DNA of 64,000 bases. It comes from Bog-159 sp963707465 (lineage in GTDB: Bacteria > Acidobacteriota > Terriglobia > Bryobacterales > Bryobacteraceae). Positions within the stretch are counted from its first letter, which is position 1; every line of letters starts with the position of its first letter. Below, piece after piece: positions 23,018 through 31,684 of the stretch. Below the pieces are notes generated by a model. That model made no database searches and was not told the origin of the DNA. It worked only from the letters and a program-made list of their open reading frames with translations. The position numbers and the translations under genes are program-made. The stretch covers positions 434,001 to 498,000 of the forward strand of contig CAVPQK010000015.1 in assembly GCA_963707465.1 (NCBI GenBank), read 5' to 3'.

Positions 23018-23719
23018 CTATTTGAAATCGCGTAGAGACCCGAAATGCGGCGCCTTGGGCACACACGTATCGACATGCCGCAGGACGATGTTGTCTCCCT
23101 CGCCCACTGCTTCGCCGTCCAGAACGTACGGCCGGTATTGCTCCTTGGGTGTGTGGTTGGTCAGATACCTCTGGATCAATTGCGCGCAACGGAATCGCCC
23201 CGCCTTGTCGTCGGTCCACCACACCACGCGGACGCGAAACGGCCGCCCCAGCGTGGTGACGCCGGTAATCACGGACCACGATTCATCCTTGCTGGTCGTG
23301 ATGCTCTTGAATTCCTCCACCTTGAAAGTCAGTGCCCGGCCTTTCTCGCCTTTCGCCAGAAACTGGCAAGCCTCGGCATCGCAGGTCCGTTGCAAGCGAT
23401 AAATGTTCAGGCTCACCGGATCGGTCCCCACGTTCTTGAATTCCACCGAGACCTTCCTGGCAACCGGTGTATACCGGCCCAGCCCGCTCTGCGCCGCCGC
23501 AAACACCAGGTTCGTGGGCAGATAGGTGAACTGGACGCAATCGATCGCGCAGCGCTTCGGCTGCACCGCCTCCCAGCCGATTTCCACCTGGCCGGACGCG
23601 TCCATGTCGAGCACCCAAGCCTCGCCGGCCTTTAACTCCACGCCGTTCTTGATGGGGACATGCGCCACCGCACCGTAAGCCTCCCAAGCCATCCAGCCGG
23701 CCACTATCAAAACGCGCAT
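23018..23719 (-). CDS. Exported protein of unknown function
   Basis: The 233-residue product has a short N-terminal hydrophobic segment (VLIVAGWMAWEAYGAVA) that is probably a signal peptide. The rest is beta-strand-rich, with cysteines that may form disulphides (RCAIDCVQF, TCDAEAC). A conserved-looking pattern QVEIGWEAVQPKRC resembles the start of cell-envelope immunoglobulin-like domains. No family is recognised. It is convergent with the dipeptidase and separated by 45 bp from the membrane protein gene upstream on the same strand, so the two may be co-transcribed. Confidence 0.55.
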   Translation of the reverse strand: MRVLIVAGWMAWEAYGAVAHVPIKNGVELKAGEAWVLDMDASGQVEIGWEAVQPKRCAIDCVQFTYLPTNLVFAAAQSGLGRYTPVARKVSVEFKNVGTDPVSLNIYRLQRTCDAEACQFLAKGEKGRALTFKVEEFKSITTSKDESWSVITGVTTLGRPFRVRVVWWTDDKAGRFRCAQLIQRYLTNHTPKEQYRPYVLDGEAVGEGDNIVLRHVDTCVPKAPHFGSLRDFK

Positions 23720-23764
23720 ACGGGCCGATTATAGCGCCCGCCTTAGAAAAACTCCCGAACGCTG

Positions 23765-24640
23765 CTACCGCGACACAGCGGTCTGGGGCGCTCCGCCCGG
23801 CATAATGGCTGCCGCCAGTAGCACGGTGCCGCCAAAGAGCAATGTGTCGGCGACATAGTTGATGCCCTCCAGCAGCGCAGGCTCCGCCGCCATCAGGAAG
23901 ATGGGCAAATAAAGGAATAGAACCAGCAGGGTGATCAGTGCGCCGAGTAACGTAGTGGCTAGGCGCGCGTGTCGGCTGTTCACTAGCATCGCCGCCCCGG
24001 AGACGAGTAGACCAGCCCCCGTCAGGTATCCCCAAAAAACGCGGATCGGGACCCAGTCCGGTGTCACCTTGGGGAGGGGAACGCCCGGCGCGAATTGCGG
24101 ATGCAGGAAGTGCTCCACCGCGAAGAAAAGGAGCGGCGCGCCAATTAGCACTCTCGCCACCATGCGTAGGGGCTTCGTCGAAGTGGCCGCCAGCGCAAAC
24201 CCGCCGCCGGCGAACGAGAGGTCCCTCAGAACCACTGCCCAGATGAATCGGCCATTCGGGTTCGCTATGGCGTTCGGAATGTGGATCATCAGCACGAAGC
24301 AGGTAAACATAACCCCCAGGAGCATCCCCACGATGCGTGTGTCAATCACCCGCAGCGCGATGCTGAAGCCCGCGGAAAGGAGCGCCAAACCGATAAAATA
24401 CGCCCAGAACATGTGCGCCGGCATCCACGCCGGAACGCCCTGGGAAATCGCCCGGGAATTTGTGAGGTGCTCGGCTCCGAATACCGCGAGCGGCACGGCA
24501 AAGAAGATAGGTCCCAACACGATCACCTTCTCCAGCCCTTTGGCTGCCAGGAAGGACTTTCTGGCGGCATACAGCCCGCTCACCAGAGTCACCAGGCCAG
24601 CGAACCATAGCCAAAAAATCAAGCGTGATAACACCGGCAC
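23765..24640 (-). CDS. DoxX-like membrane protein, internally duplicated
   Basis: A GTG at 24640 preceded by GAGGT starts a 291-residue protein of eight to nine predicted membrane helices. It is built from two similar halves, each with an AEHLTN/VEHFLHP segment followed by P-x-W-x-P and FWxYxxGxxLLxxG. This is the DoxX/DoxD-like pattern seen in small quinone- or redox-linked membrane proteins, here fused twice. The substrate is unknown. It is divergent from the MFS transporter gene; the interval must hold both promoters. Confidence 0.7.
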   Translation of the reverse strand: MPVLSRLIFWLWFAGLVTLVSGLYAARKSFLAAKGLEKVIVLGPIFFAVPLAVFGAEHLTNSRAISQGVPAWMPAHMFWAYFIGLALLSAGFSIALRVIDTRIVGMLLGVMFTCFVLMIHIPNAIANPNGRFIWAVVLRDLSFAGGGFALAATSTKPLRMVARVLIGAPLLFFAVEHFLHPQFAPGVPLPKVTPDWVPIRVFWGYLTGAGLLVSGAAMLVNSRHARLATTLLGALITLLVLFLYLPIFLMAAEPALLEGINYVADTLLFGGTVLLAAAIMPGGAPQTAVSR

Positions 24641-24732
24641 ACCTCGATTCGGAGCTAGCGATTAAGACTACCATTGTACGAAGAAACCGGCGATGTGTTC
24701 GCCCTTTACCCAACCCTGCTAAACTACCAACA

Positions 24733-25962
24733 GTGTCGAGCCAGACGGCTACCCGGGTCTCTTCCATCAGCAAGTCGAGCGCCACCGCGTTCGGGGTCTT
24801 GGCTGCCATCAGCTTCTGCCACTTCCTGAACGATCTGCTGCAGTCGGTCATACCGGCCGTCTATCCGATTCTGAAGGATGCGTACCACCTGGATTTCAGG
24901 CAGATCGGCCTGATCACGCTCAGCGTGCAGCTCACCGCCTCTCTGCTGCAGCCCTTTGTGGGCATGTACACCGACCATCGGCCGACCCCTTATTCGCTGC
25001 CTGTGGGGATGGGGTTCACCCTCTCCGGGCTGCTGCTGTTGGCCTTCGCGCCGCGGTTCGGGGTGATTCTTGTGGCCGTAGCGCTGGTCGGTGTGGGATC
25101 GTCCGTCTTCCACCCGGAATCGTCGCGGGTGGCGCGCATGGCGTCCGGCGGGCAGCATGGCCTGGCGCAGTCGGTGTTTCAGGTGGGCGGCAATGCCGGG
25201 TCGGCGCTCGGCCCGTTGCTGGCCGCGCTGATCGTGCTTCCAGACGGACAACAGAGCATCGCCTGGTTTTCCGCGGCGGCGCTCATCGCCATCGTCGTAT
25301 TGACGCGCATCGGAGCCTGGTACAAGGGCCACGGCGCAGTCAGGGCGAAAGCCGCGGCCGCCCTCGACGACCGCCACGGGCCACTCTCGCGGCGTAAAAC
25401 CGGCGTGGCGCTGGCCGTGCTGATGGCGCTGGTCTTCTCGAAATATTTCTACCTGGCCAGCCTCACCAGCTACTATACTTTTTTCCTGATGAGCCGGTTC
25501 CACCTGCCGATTCGATCGGCGCAGATCCATCTCTTCGTGTTTCTGGGCGCCGTGGCGGCGGGCACTTTCATTGGCGGGCCGGTGGGCGATCGGATTGGAC
25601 GAAAGTATGTGATCTGGTGCTCGATCCTCGGCATCCTGCCATTCACCCTCGTGCTGCCTTACGCGAATCTGTTCTGGACCACTGTCCTCAGCGTGGCGAT
25701 AGGGCTAGTTCTGGCGTCGGCATTTTCCGCCATCATTGTCTATGCCCACGACCTGGTGCCCGGCAAGATCGGCATGATCTCGGGGTTATTCTTCGGCCTG
25801 GCGTTCGGCATGGCGGGCGTGGGAGCGGCGTTCCTCGGCTGGCTGGCCGACGCAACCAGCATCTTCTATGTTTACCGGGTGTGCTCGTTCCTGCCCGCGA
25901 TCGGATTGCTGACCGCCTTCCTGCCCAACCTGGAAACCGGCTATAAACGAAGCCGCGCATAA
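24733..25962 (+). CDS. MFS exporter, fosmidomycin-resistance (Fsr) type
   Basis: The GTG at 24733 is taken as start because longer frames run into the divergent gene. The 409-residue protein has twelve predicted helices. It shows the Fsr-type signatures SFCHFLNDLLQSVIPAVYPILK in helix 1, SSVFHPESSRVARMAS, and GQHGLAQSVFQVGGNAGSALGPLLAA, as well as the MFS loop GDRIGRK. Members of this group export fosmidomycin, trimethoprim and related small compounds, but natural substrates are uncertain. The asparaginase-like gene follows after one base, so the two may be co-transcribed. Confidence 0.85.
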   Translation: MSSQTATRVSSISKSSATAFGVLAAISFCHFLNDLLQSVIPAVYPILKDAYHLDFRQIGLITLSVQLTASLLQPFVGMYTDHRPTPYSLPVGMGFTLSGLLLLAFAPRFGVILVAVALVGVGSSVFHPESSRVARMASGGQHGLAQSVFQVGGNAGSALGPLLAALIVLPDGQQSIAWFSAAALIAIVVLTRIGAWYKGHGAVRAKAAAALDDRHGPLSRRKTGVALAVLMALVFSKYFYLASLTSYYTFFLMSRFHLPIRSAQIHLFVFLGAVAAGTFIGGPVGDRIGRKYVIWCSILGILPFTLVLPYANLFWTTVLSVAIGLVLASAFSAIIVYAHDLVPGKIGMISGLFFGLAFGMAGVGAAFLGWLADATSIFYVYRVCSFLPAIGLLTAFLPNLETGYKRSRA

Positions 25963-25963
25963 A

Positions 25964-26464
25964 ATGGAACCGATTCGCATCTTCATCACCGGCGGCACCT
26001 TCGACAAAGCTTATAACGAGCTTACCGGTGAGCTATTCTTCCGGGACTCGCACCTGCCGGAAATGTTGAAACTCGGCCGGTGCAATCTGGATCTGCAGGT
26101 GCGCACCTTGATGATGATCGATAGCCTGCAGATGACGGACCAGGACCGCCAGATTATCCTGCAGCAATGCCTTGCCGCGCCCGAGAGCCGCATCGCGATC
26201 ACGCACGGGACCGATACCATGGTGGAAACCGCGGGCGTCCTGGCGCGCGGTATCGCCGATAAAACCATCGTCCTGACCGGCGCCATGATTCCCTACAAGT
26301 TTGGCAGCTCGGATGGTTTGTTCAACCTGGGCAGCGCGCTGGCGTTCGCGCAGACCCTTCCGCCGGGCGTGTATGTGGCGATGAATGGCCGCTATTTCGC
26401 CTGGAACCGCGTGCGCAAGAATCGCCAGACGGGCATGTTCGAAGAGGCCGAAGGGCCATCCTGA
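25964..26464 (+). CDS. Single-domain (half-length) asparaginase
   Basis: The 166-residue product carries both catalytic threonine motifs of type I/II asparaginases: TGGTFDKAY near the N-terminus and ITHGTDTMVETA near residue 85, followed by VLTGAMIPYKFGSSDGLFNLGSAL. It then ends where the small C-terminal domain of normal 330-residue asparaginases would begin. The length and the tidy ending (KNRQTGMFEE) agree with a known class of stand-alone N-terminal-domain proteins and do not suggest a broken gene. Activity is unproven. It starts one base after the MFS stop. Confidence 0.75.
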   Translation: MEPIRIFITGGTFDKAYNELTGELFFRDSHLPEMLKLGRCNLDLQVRTLMMIDSLQMTDQDRQIILQQCLAAPESRIAITHGTDTMVETAGVLARGIADKTIVLTGAMIPYKFGSSDGLFNLGSALAFAQTLPPGVYVAMNGRYFAWNRVRKNRQTGMFEEAEGPS

Positions 26465-26465
26465 C

Positions 26466-26498
26466 TCCTGACTCCTGTCTTCTGTCTTCTGTCTTCCA
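26466..26498. repeat. CT-rich microsatellite
   Basis: Short tandem copies of CTGACTC and then three copies of TGTCTTC lie between the convergent asparaginase and thrB genes. It is a slippage-prone simple repeat with no evident function. Confidence 0.7.
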
Positions 26499-26513
26499 GG
26501 GCGCAGCCCTTGG

Positions 26514-27410
26514 CTAGCCGACTTCAAAGCCGCGGTCCGCGATTTGGGTGTGCAAGATCTCCGCCGCGTGTCCATGCAACTGGAAGATTTGCCGCACCAG
26601 GTCGCAAACAGCATCGTATCCGCGCTCGTAGAACACCAGGATGGAAGGTCCCGCGCCGCTCAGCGCGCAGCCCAACAAGCCCGGCGCGCGCAGCTTCAGA
26701 ATATCCGCCAGGCCAGGCACCAGCGGCGCGCGATAGGGCTGATGGAAGCGGTCTTCGAGCGCGGCCGGGAACGCCGACGTGGCTCCCGCCGCCAGCGCCG
26801 CAATCAGCAGCGCGGCGCGCTGGACGTTGAACACCGCATCCTCTTTGCTATAGCAGGAAGGCAGCACGGCGCGCGCCTGCGCCGTCGGCAGCACGAAATC
26901 CGGCACTACCAGCGCCATGCCGAAGCGCGACGGCAGCTCCAGGCGCACGGCCCGCACGGCGCCGCCGGAATCGATGGCGCTGGCCACGATCGATCCCAGG
27001 ACGCACGCGGCCACATTATCGGGATGGCCTTCCAGTCGCGCAGCCTCATCCAGAATGCGCGGCGGACGCCAGCCCAGACCCAGCAGCCGGTCGGCGATCA
27101 CCACGCCAGCCGTGAGCGCGGCCGCGCTCGATCCCAAACCTTTGCCCAGCGGGATCTGATTGTCGATTTCGAGTTCGATGGGCGGCAACGGCATGCGCAC
27201 ATCGGCCGCGACCGAAAGCGCCGTCTGCCAGATGAGATTGTCCGGTCCGGTGGAGATGGATGCGGCGTCGCGTCCCGTCACCGCGATGGAGAGATGATCG
27301 CTGGCCCGGAAGCGGCAGTCCAGATAGACGCACAGCGCCAGGCCGAGAGCATCGAAGCCCGGCCCGAGGTTGGCGCTGGATGCGGGCACCCGGACGGTTG
27401 ACCAGGACAT
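26514..27410 (-). CDS. thrB: Homoserine kinase
   Basis: The 298-residue enzyme is a GHMP kinase with RVPASSANLGPGFDALGLAL at the N-terminus, the ATP loop PLGKGLGSSAAALTAG (motif 2) and the C-terminal GCALSGAGPS glycine loop (motif 3). It phosphorylates homoserine in threonine synthesis in the cytoplasm. The AARLEGHPDNVAA segment is typical of ThrB and not of mevalonate or galactokinases. No other thr genes are adjacent in the window. Length is normal for the family. Confidence 0.95.
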   Translation of the reverse strand: MSWSTVRVPASSANLGPGFDALGLALCVYLDCRFRASDHLSIAVTGRDAASISTGPDNLIWQTALSVAADVRMPLPPIELEIDNQIPLGKGLGSSAAALTAGVVIADRLLGLGWRPPRILDEAARLEGHPDNVAACVLGSIVASAIDSGGAVRAVRLELPSRFGMALVVPDFVLPTAQARAVLPSCYSKEDAVFNVQRAALLIAALAAGATSAFPAALEDRFHQPYRAPLVPGLADILKLRAPGLLGCALSGAGPSILVFYERGYDAVCDLVRQIFQLHGHAAEILHTQIADRGFEVG

Positions 27411-27464
27411 TAGAGTTCATTGTAGCGGGACCCGTGCGTTATACTGCAACCAGAGAGACCGAGT

Positions 27465-27683
27465 ATGCGGAAGCCCATCCGAATCACAACGCCATTTCCG
27501 ACCACTGAAGAGGTCGCCCGGATGATGGGTGTCTCCCCCGCGCGAACCAAGGAGATACAGGAGACCGTTGCCGCGATTTTCGAACGCCGTCGGAAAAAAG
27601 CGCCTTTGGCCGCGAAGAAGGCAGCCAGGAACGGCGGCGCGGCAACGCGCAAACGTCCGGCATCGAAGACCCGTGTATCGTAA
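27465..27683 (+). CDS. Small basic helix-turn-helix protein
   Basis: The 72-residue product contains PTTEEVARMMGVSPARTKEIQE, which fits a short helix-turn-helix with an added recognition helix. A lysine/arginine-rich tail follows (RRRKKAPLAAKKAARNG, then RKRPASKTRVS). It overlaps the following frameshifted gene by 11 bases, so the two once formed a unit, possibly antitoxin/regulator and effector. Its own frame is intact. Confidence 0.65.
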   Translation: MRKPIRITTPFPTTEEVARMMGVSPARTKEIQETVAAIFERRRKKAPLAAKKAARNGGAATRKRPASKTRVS

Positions 27684-28272
27684 GCCAAATCCGCAAGCCG
27701 TCTTTCTGAACTTCCCCTACGACCCTAAATTCCGCAGGACCTGGCCTACATTGCCGGCGTCTGTTCATTTGGTCTGGCGCCGAGGGCGGCTCTTGAGATA
27801 CCCGGCGGAGATCGCCGCTTAAACCGGATTGTAGATTTGATACGAAGCTGCCGCTATTCGTTTCACGATCTTTCGCGCGTCGAGTTGGATCTGCGCCGGC
27901 CCCGCGCCCCGCGATTCAATATGCCTTTCGATCTCGGTTTGACCGTGATGGCCGCGATGAACCACCCAGCGAGCCACACTTGGTGCGTCTTTGAATCGAA
28001 CGCCCACCGCATCCAAAAATCATTGAGCGATTTGAGCGGCACGGATGTGTACGTTCACGACGGAACGATTCAGGGGTTGTTCCGTGAGTTGTGCAATGCG
28101 CTGGTGCGGGTGAAGCGGCGGCCCACAGTCAGACAAATGAAGGCAGTCTACCAGACGCTGGAGGAGGCTTGTCCCGGGGTTATGGCCAAAGCGGGAACCC
28201 GCTCTCCTTGGAGCGCGAGTCTTCGCGGACCTGGTTGTCTACGCCAATGAGGCGGTAAAGCTGGAAGCATAG
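27673..28272 (+). pseudogene. Frameshifted TIR/NDT-like putative effector
   Basis: Joined across frames, the product would be about 200 residues: YRKPNPQAVFLNFPYDPKF, then (other frame) LAYIAGVCSFGLAPRAALE, RIVDLIRSCRYSFHDLSRVE, PRFNMPFDLGLTVMAAMNHP, IHDGTIQGLF-type (VHDGTIQGLFRELCNALVRV) and, after a second shift near 28205, ARVFADLVVYANEAVKLEA and a stop at 28270. One shift lies near 27737. The strand-helix order, the YSxHDLSRxE motif and NMPFxLGL recall TIR or nucleoside-deoxyribosyltransferase-like folds used as nucleotide-cleaving effectors. That functional assignment is tentative. Confidence 0.65.
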
Positions 28273-28396
28273 AGCCGTTGACCCACCCCCCTCAAAGCGG
28301 TAAGCTCTACCACAGTGAAGACCTGTAAAATCTGCGCCGCCAGCTACGGATGTGTATCGACGCGGACGTGACAATGCTCAAGGATCTGAGGAGCCC

Positions 28397-29794
28397 ATGA
28401 CCGCGCGCATCGGAATATTCGGCATCGGGCTGGCAGCCTACTGGCCCCAGTTTCCCGGTATGAAGGAGCGGCTGGAAGGATACCAGCGCATCGTGGAAGA
28501 TCGCGTCCGCGGGTTCGGCGGTGAGGTGGTGTCCGCCGGGCTGGTGGACACGCCCGAAGCCGCCCGCGCGGCCCGGCAACTCTTCCTCCGCGAGGACGTG
28601 GACCTCATGCTTTGCCACGTGGCCACCTATGCCACCTCCTCGCAGGTGCTGCCGGTGGTGCAGAAGTCGCAGGCTCCCGTGCTGGTGCTCAATCTGCAAC
28701 CTTCCGTGGCGCTCGATTATGAAACCGCCGACACCGCGGAATGGCTGGCGAACTGTTCGGTCTGCTGCGTTCCGGAGATTGCCAACGCTTTCGCGCGCGC
28801 CCGCATCGATTTCCAGGTGGTCTCTGGACAACTTCACGAAGACGCCGCGGCCTGGCGCGAAATCGAGGACTGGTGCCGTGCGGCGGGCGTGGCGCGCGCT
28901 GTGCGCCAGTCGCGCATTGGCTTCCTGGGCCACACCTATCCGGGCATGCTGGACATGTATTCCGACTTCACCGCGATGCACGCGCAGCTTGGCGCGCACA
29001 TCGAAGTGCTCGAGATGGACGACTTGGCGAAGCGCGTCACGGCCGCGGGCGAGGATGAAGTCGCCGCAAAGCTGGCTACCGCGCGCGAGGTATTCGCCAT
29101 CGACGCCGACGTGCCGCCGGGCGATCTGGATTGGGCCGCGCGCGTGGCCGTGGGGCTCGACCGCCTCGTGGCGGATTTCGCGCTCGACGGCCTGACATAC
29201 TACTACCGGGGCCTCGACGGCAACGAGTTCGAGCGCCTGGGCGCGGCGCTGATCCTGGGCAATACGCTGCTCACCGCGCGTGGCATTCCGGCCAGCGGCG
29301 AGGGCGACCTCAAGACCTGCCTGGCGATGCTGATGATGGATCGCTTCGGCGCGGGCGGCTCCTATACCGAGTTCTACGCGATGGACTTTCGCGACGGTTT
29401 CGTGCTGATGGGGCACGACGGTCCCGGGCACATCGCCATCAGCGACGCGCGTCCGGTGTTGCGCGGGCTGGGCTTGTATCACGGCAAGCGCGGCGCGGGC
29501 GTTTCCGTCGAGTTCAAAGTGAAGACCGGACCGGTGACCCTCCTGGGCCTGACGCAAACTGCCGACGGCCGGTTGAAACTGGTCGGCGCGGAAGGCGAAT
29601 CCCTGCCGGGCCCAATTCTGCGCATCGGCAATACCAATTCGCGGGTGCGCTTTGGGCTGGGGCCGGCGGAGTTCATCAAGCGCTGGTCGATGGAAGGCCC
29701 CACGCATCATTGCGCGCTGGGCGTGGGGCACAACCTGGCGCGCATCGGCAAGCTGGCGTCGCTGTTGAAGATCCCGCTGGCGGAGGTGAAGTGA
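28397..29794 (+). CDS. L-fucose/L-arabinose isomerase-family protein
   Basis: The ATG at 28397 follows GAGGAG by about 4 bases. The 465-residue protein starts with a Rossmann-like sugar-isomerase N-domain (RIGIFGIGLAAYWPQFPGM) and has the family's AGLVDTPEAARAARQLF, MLCHVATYATSSQVLPVVQ and late LKTCLAMLMMDRFGAGGSYTEFYAMDF segments. These enzymes interconvert aldoses and ketoses. The next gene, overlapping by one base, encodes an L-rhamnose mutarotase, so the substrate is probably L-rhamnose or a related deoxysugar. No transporter or kinase for it is in the window. Confidence 0.85.
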   Translation: MTARIGIFGIGLAAYWPQFPGMKERLEGYQRIVEDRVRGFGGEVVSAGLVDTPEAARAARQLFLREDVDLMLCHVATYATSSQVLPVVQKSQAPVLVLNLQPSVALDYETADTAEWLANCSVCCVPEIANAFARARIDFQVVSGQLHEDAAAWREIEDWCRAAGVARAVRQSRIGFLGHTYPGMLDMYSDFTAMHAQLGAHIEVLEMDDLAKRVTAAGEDEVAAKLATAREVFAIDADVPPGDLDWAARVAVGLDRLVADFALDGLTYYYRGLDGNEFERLGAALILGNTLLTARGIPASGEGDLKTCLAMLMMDRFGAGGSYTEFYAMDFRDGFVLMGHDGPGHIAISDARPVLRGLGLYHGKRGAGVSVEFKVKTGPVTLLGLTQTADGRLKLVGAEGESLPGPILRIGNTNSRVRFGLGPAEFIKRWSMEGPTHHCALGVGHNLARIGKLASLLKIPLAEVK

Positions 29795-30114
29795 TGCAAA
29801 GGGTGTGCTTTTTGCTGAAAGTGCGGCCGGAGCGGCTGGCGGAATATAAGGAGCGCCACAAAACGGTGTGGCCGGAGATGCTGGCCGCGCTGCGCGAGAC
29901 CGGATGGCGGAACTACTCGCTGTTTCTCCGCGACGACGGCCTGTTGGTCGGCTATCTGGAGACGCCCGATTTCGCGGCCGCGCTGCGCGGGATGGCGGCG
30001 CGCGAGATCAACGAGCGATGGCAGCGGGAGATGGCGCCCTTCTTCGAGGCGCTGGATGGGCGGCGTCCGGACGAGGGCATGCTGGCGCTGGAACAAGTGT
30101 TCCATTTGGAGTAA
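29794..30114 (+). CDS. rhaM: L-rhamnose mutarotase
   Basis: The 106-residue protein has the RhaM/RhaU pattern: CFLLKVRPERLAEYKERHKTVWPEMLAALRETGWRNYSLFL-type N-terminus (with the family His and Tyr), then YLETPDFAAALRGMAAREINERWQREMAPFF. It is a cytoplasmic dimer that speeds alpha/beta anomer exchange of L-rhamnose. Its ATG shares one base with the isomerase stop, a tight coupling that links the two in one pathway. Confidence 0.92.
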   Translation: MQRVCFLLKVRPERLAEYKERHKTVWPEMLAALRETGWRNYSLFLRDDGLLVGYLETPDFAAALRGMAAREINERWQREMAPFFEALDGRRPDEGMLALEQVFHLE

Positions 30115-30125
30115 CCTTGGTGGCT

Positions 30126-30332
30126 ATGAAGTTGAATATCAGGGTCGATCAGGATGAGGACGGAATGTTCATTGCGGAGTGTCCATCCATACCTGGGTGT
30201 GTGAGTCAAGGCGCGTCGGACGCGGAGGCGGAAGCAAATGTTATGGACGCGATCCGGCAATGCCTCGCGGTAAGGGCGGAGATGGGGCTGCCAGCGACCG
30301 TGGCGACCCGTGAAATTGAAGTCGCTATCTGA
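30126..30332 (+). CDS. HicB-like antitoxin without a HicA partner
   Basis: The 68-residue protein reads KLNIRVDQDEDGMFIAECPSIPGCVSQGAS, the partial RNase H-like fold of HicB, followed by AIRQCLAVRAEMG. No HicA double-stranded-RNA-binding toxin is found on either side: the 5' neighbour is rhaM and the 3' neighbour a hydrolase. It lacks the C-terminal DNA-binding domain of longer HicB proteins. It begins 11 bases after rhaM and may be carried in that message. Confidence 0.8.
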   Translation: MKLNIRVDQDEDGMFIAECPSIPGCVSQGASDAEAEANVMDAIRQCLAVRAEMGLPATVATREIEVAI

Positions 30333-30382
30333 TGCCTACCGTGCCACTGAGTGGCTCGACCTATACGTGAAGGACCCATACT

Positions 30383-31174
30383 ATGACCACCGGCTATGCT
30401 CCGGTAAACGGACTTCAACTCTATTACGAAATCCACGGTGCGGGGCGGCCCCTGATCCTGCTGCACGGGGGTTTGGGGGCAACCGAAATGTTCGCCGGCG
30501 TGTTGCCGTTGCTCGCCGCCGGGCGCCAACTGATCGCCGCCGATTTGCAGGCTCACGGGCGGACCGCCGATATCGCCCGTCCCATGACGTACGAGGCCAT
30601 GGCTGACGATATCGCCGCGCTGATGCAGCATCTGGGGATCGCGCAGGCCGACGCGCTCGGTTACTCGCTGGGCGCCGGCGTCGCTTTGCGCACGGCTATC
30701 CAGCATCCCCGCTTGATCGGAAAGCTGGTAGTCGTCTCCACTGCGTTCAGGCGCGACGGATGGTACCCCGAGGTCGTCGCCGCGATGGCGCAGATGGGAG
30801 CCAGGTTGGCCGAAATGATGAAGCCCAGTCGCATATACCAGATGTACGCGCGCATTGCGCCGCGGCCGGCAGATTGGCCGCGCCTGCTCGACAAGATCGG
30901 CGATTTGCTGCGGCAGGATTATGACTGGTCCGCGGAAGTGGCGGCGATCAAGGCGCCCGCCATGCTGGTCTTTGGCGATGCCGACGCCATCCGGCCCGAA
31001 CACATGGTGCAGTTCTTCCAACTTCTCGGTGGCGGCAAGAAGGACGCCGGATGGGATGGATCGGGAATGTCCAACGCCCGGCTGGCTATCCTCCCCGGCC
31101 TGACGCACTACAACATCTTGTCCTCGCCGGCACTGCCGCCGGCTGTGCTGCCGTTCCTGGAGAGCGGGTCTTAG
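30383..31174 (+). CDS. Alpha/beta hydrolase
   Basis: The 263-residue enzyme begins 8 bases after AAGGA. It has the hydrolase fold landmarks: oxyanion strand LILLHGGLGATEMF, nucleophile elbow GYSLGAG, an acid in LVFGDADAIRPEH and the catalytic histidine in LPGLTHYNIL. There is no signal peptide, so it is cytoplasmic. The closest general type is the epoxide hydrolase/haloperoxidase/lactonase group. Substrate cannot be predicted from neighbours. Confidence 0.88.
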   Translation: MTTGYAPVNGLQLYYEIHGAGRPLILLHGGLGATEMFAGVLPLLAAGRQLIAADLQAHGRTADIARPMTYEAMADDIAALMQHLGIAQADALGYSLGAGVALRTAIQHPRLIGKLVVVSTAFRRDGWYPEVVAAMAQMGARLAEMMKPSRIYQMYARIAPRPADWPRLLDKIGDLLRQDYDWSAEVAAIKAPAMLVFGDADAIRPEHMVQFFQLLGGGKKDAGWDGSGMSNARLAILPGLTHYNILSSPALPPAVLPFLESGS

Positions 31175-31186
31175 GCGGCGCGGGGA

Positions 31187-31387
31187 TTACGGCTCGTAGC
31201 GCCCCGTCGTAAAATCTTCCGTGCTCTCCGAGATCGCCTTCACGATCCGGCGCTCGCCCAACGGGGCGAGGGATGCAAACGGATCAAGCTCGGCCAGGCG
31301 GTCGCGCTTCCGTTTCCGCGGGTGGCTTTCGAGGCGCCCGCGTTTGGCGGCGCGCGATGCTCCGGTCTTCGGTGCTTTGTTTGCCAT
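31187..31387 (-). CDS. Small basic protein of unknown function
   Basis: The 66-residue product has a lysine/arginine-rich N-terminal half (MANKAPKTGASRAAKRGRLE, SHPRKRKRDRLAELD) and an acidic, more ordered second half (FASLAPLGERRIVKAISESTEDFTTGRYEP). The frame lies between the convergent hydrolase and the decayed HEPN/MNT pair. No family is recognised and no clear ribosome site is present, so it could be spurious. Confidence 0.45.
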   Translation of the reverse strand: MANKAPKTGASRAAKRGRLESHPRKRKRDRLAELDPFASLAPLGERRIVKAISESTEDFTTGRYEP

Positions 31388-31471
31388 GACGCTGAAGCAT
31401 AGTGGCTGCCGCCGGCGAAGCTTCTTCCGCTTTTTGGCTCTTCGCGCACGCCGCCCGACGCCTCAGTACCA

Positions 31472-31684
31472 TCAATTTCGAGGCCCCGCTCCACCCTTTG
31501 CCCAGTCGATGCCGAAGTAGTTGTGGACGACTACTTTATGCAGTCCCTTGATGTCGGTCCAGGGGATCCCAGGGTTTTGGTCCCTCAGCGCCGGTGAAAG
31601 CCGTGCGACTGCCTCGCCGATCACGGTCAACTGGTGCACAATCGCGGTGCGGACCAGTAGAATCAGAAGCCTGTCACGCCTCAT
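31472..31684 (-). pseudogene. Decayed HepT-like HEPN toxin
   Basis: The frame MRRDRLLILLVRTAIVHQL, then TVIGEAVARLSPALRDQNPGIPWTDIKGLHKVVVHNYFGID, is a HEPN (DUF86) toxin lacking about 35 residues of its first helices. The last helix is also lost after GIDW. The catalytic R-x4-6-H motif, normally RNxxVH, reads HKVVVH, so the arginine is gone. It overlaps the nucleotidyltransferase remnant by 11 bases. The RNase must be inactive. Confidence 0.75.

Noticed and set aside
28311..28372. Possible short frame VKTCKICAASYGC before the isomerase gene
   Set aside because: The cysteine pairs look like a zinc-ribbon scrap, but there is no ribosome site and the frame stops after 19 codons.
28307..29731. 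474-codon open frame antisense to the sugar isomerase
   Set aside because: Shadow of a conserved gene; His/Arg-rich text without a fold.
30310..30606. Possible HicA partner after the orphan HicB
   Set aside because: The translation lacks the GSH motif and HicA fold pattern and overlaps the hydrolase gene.
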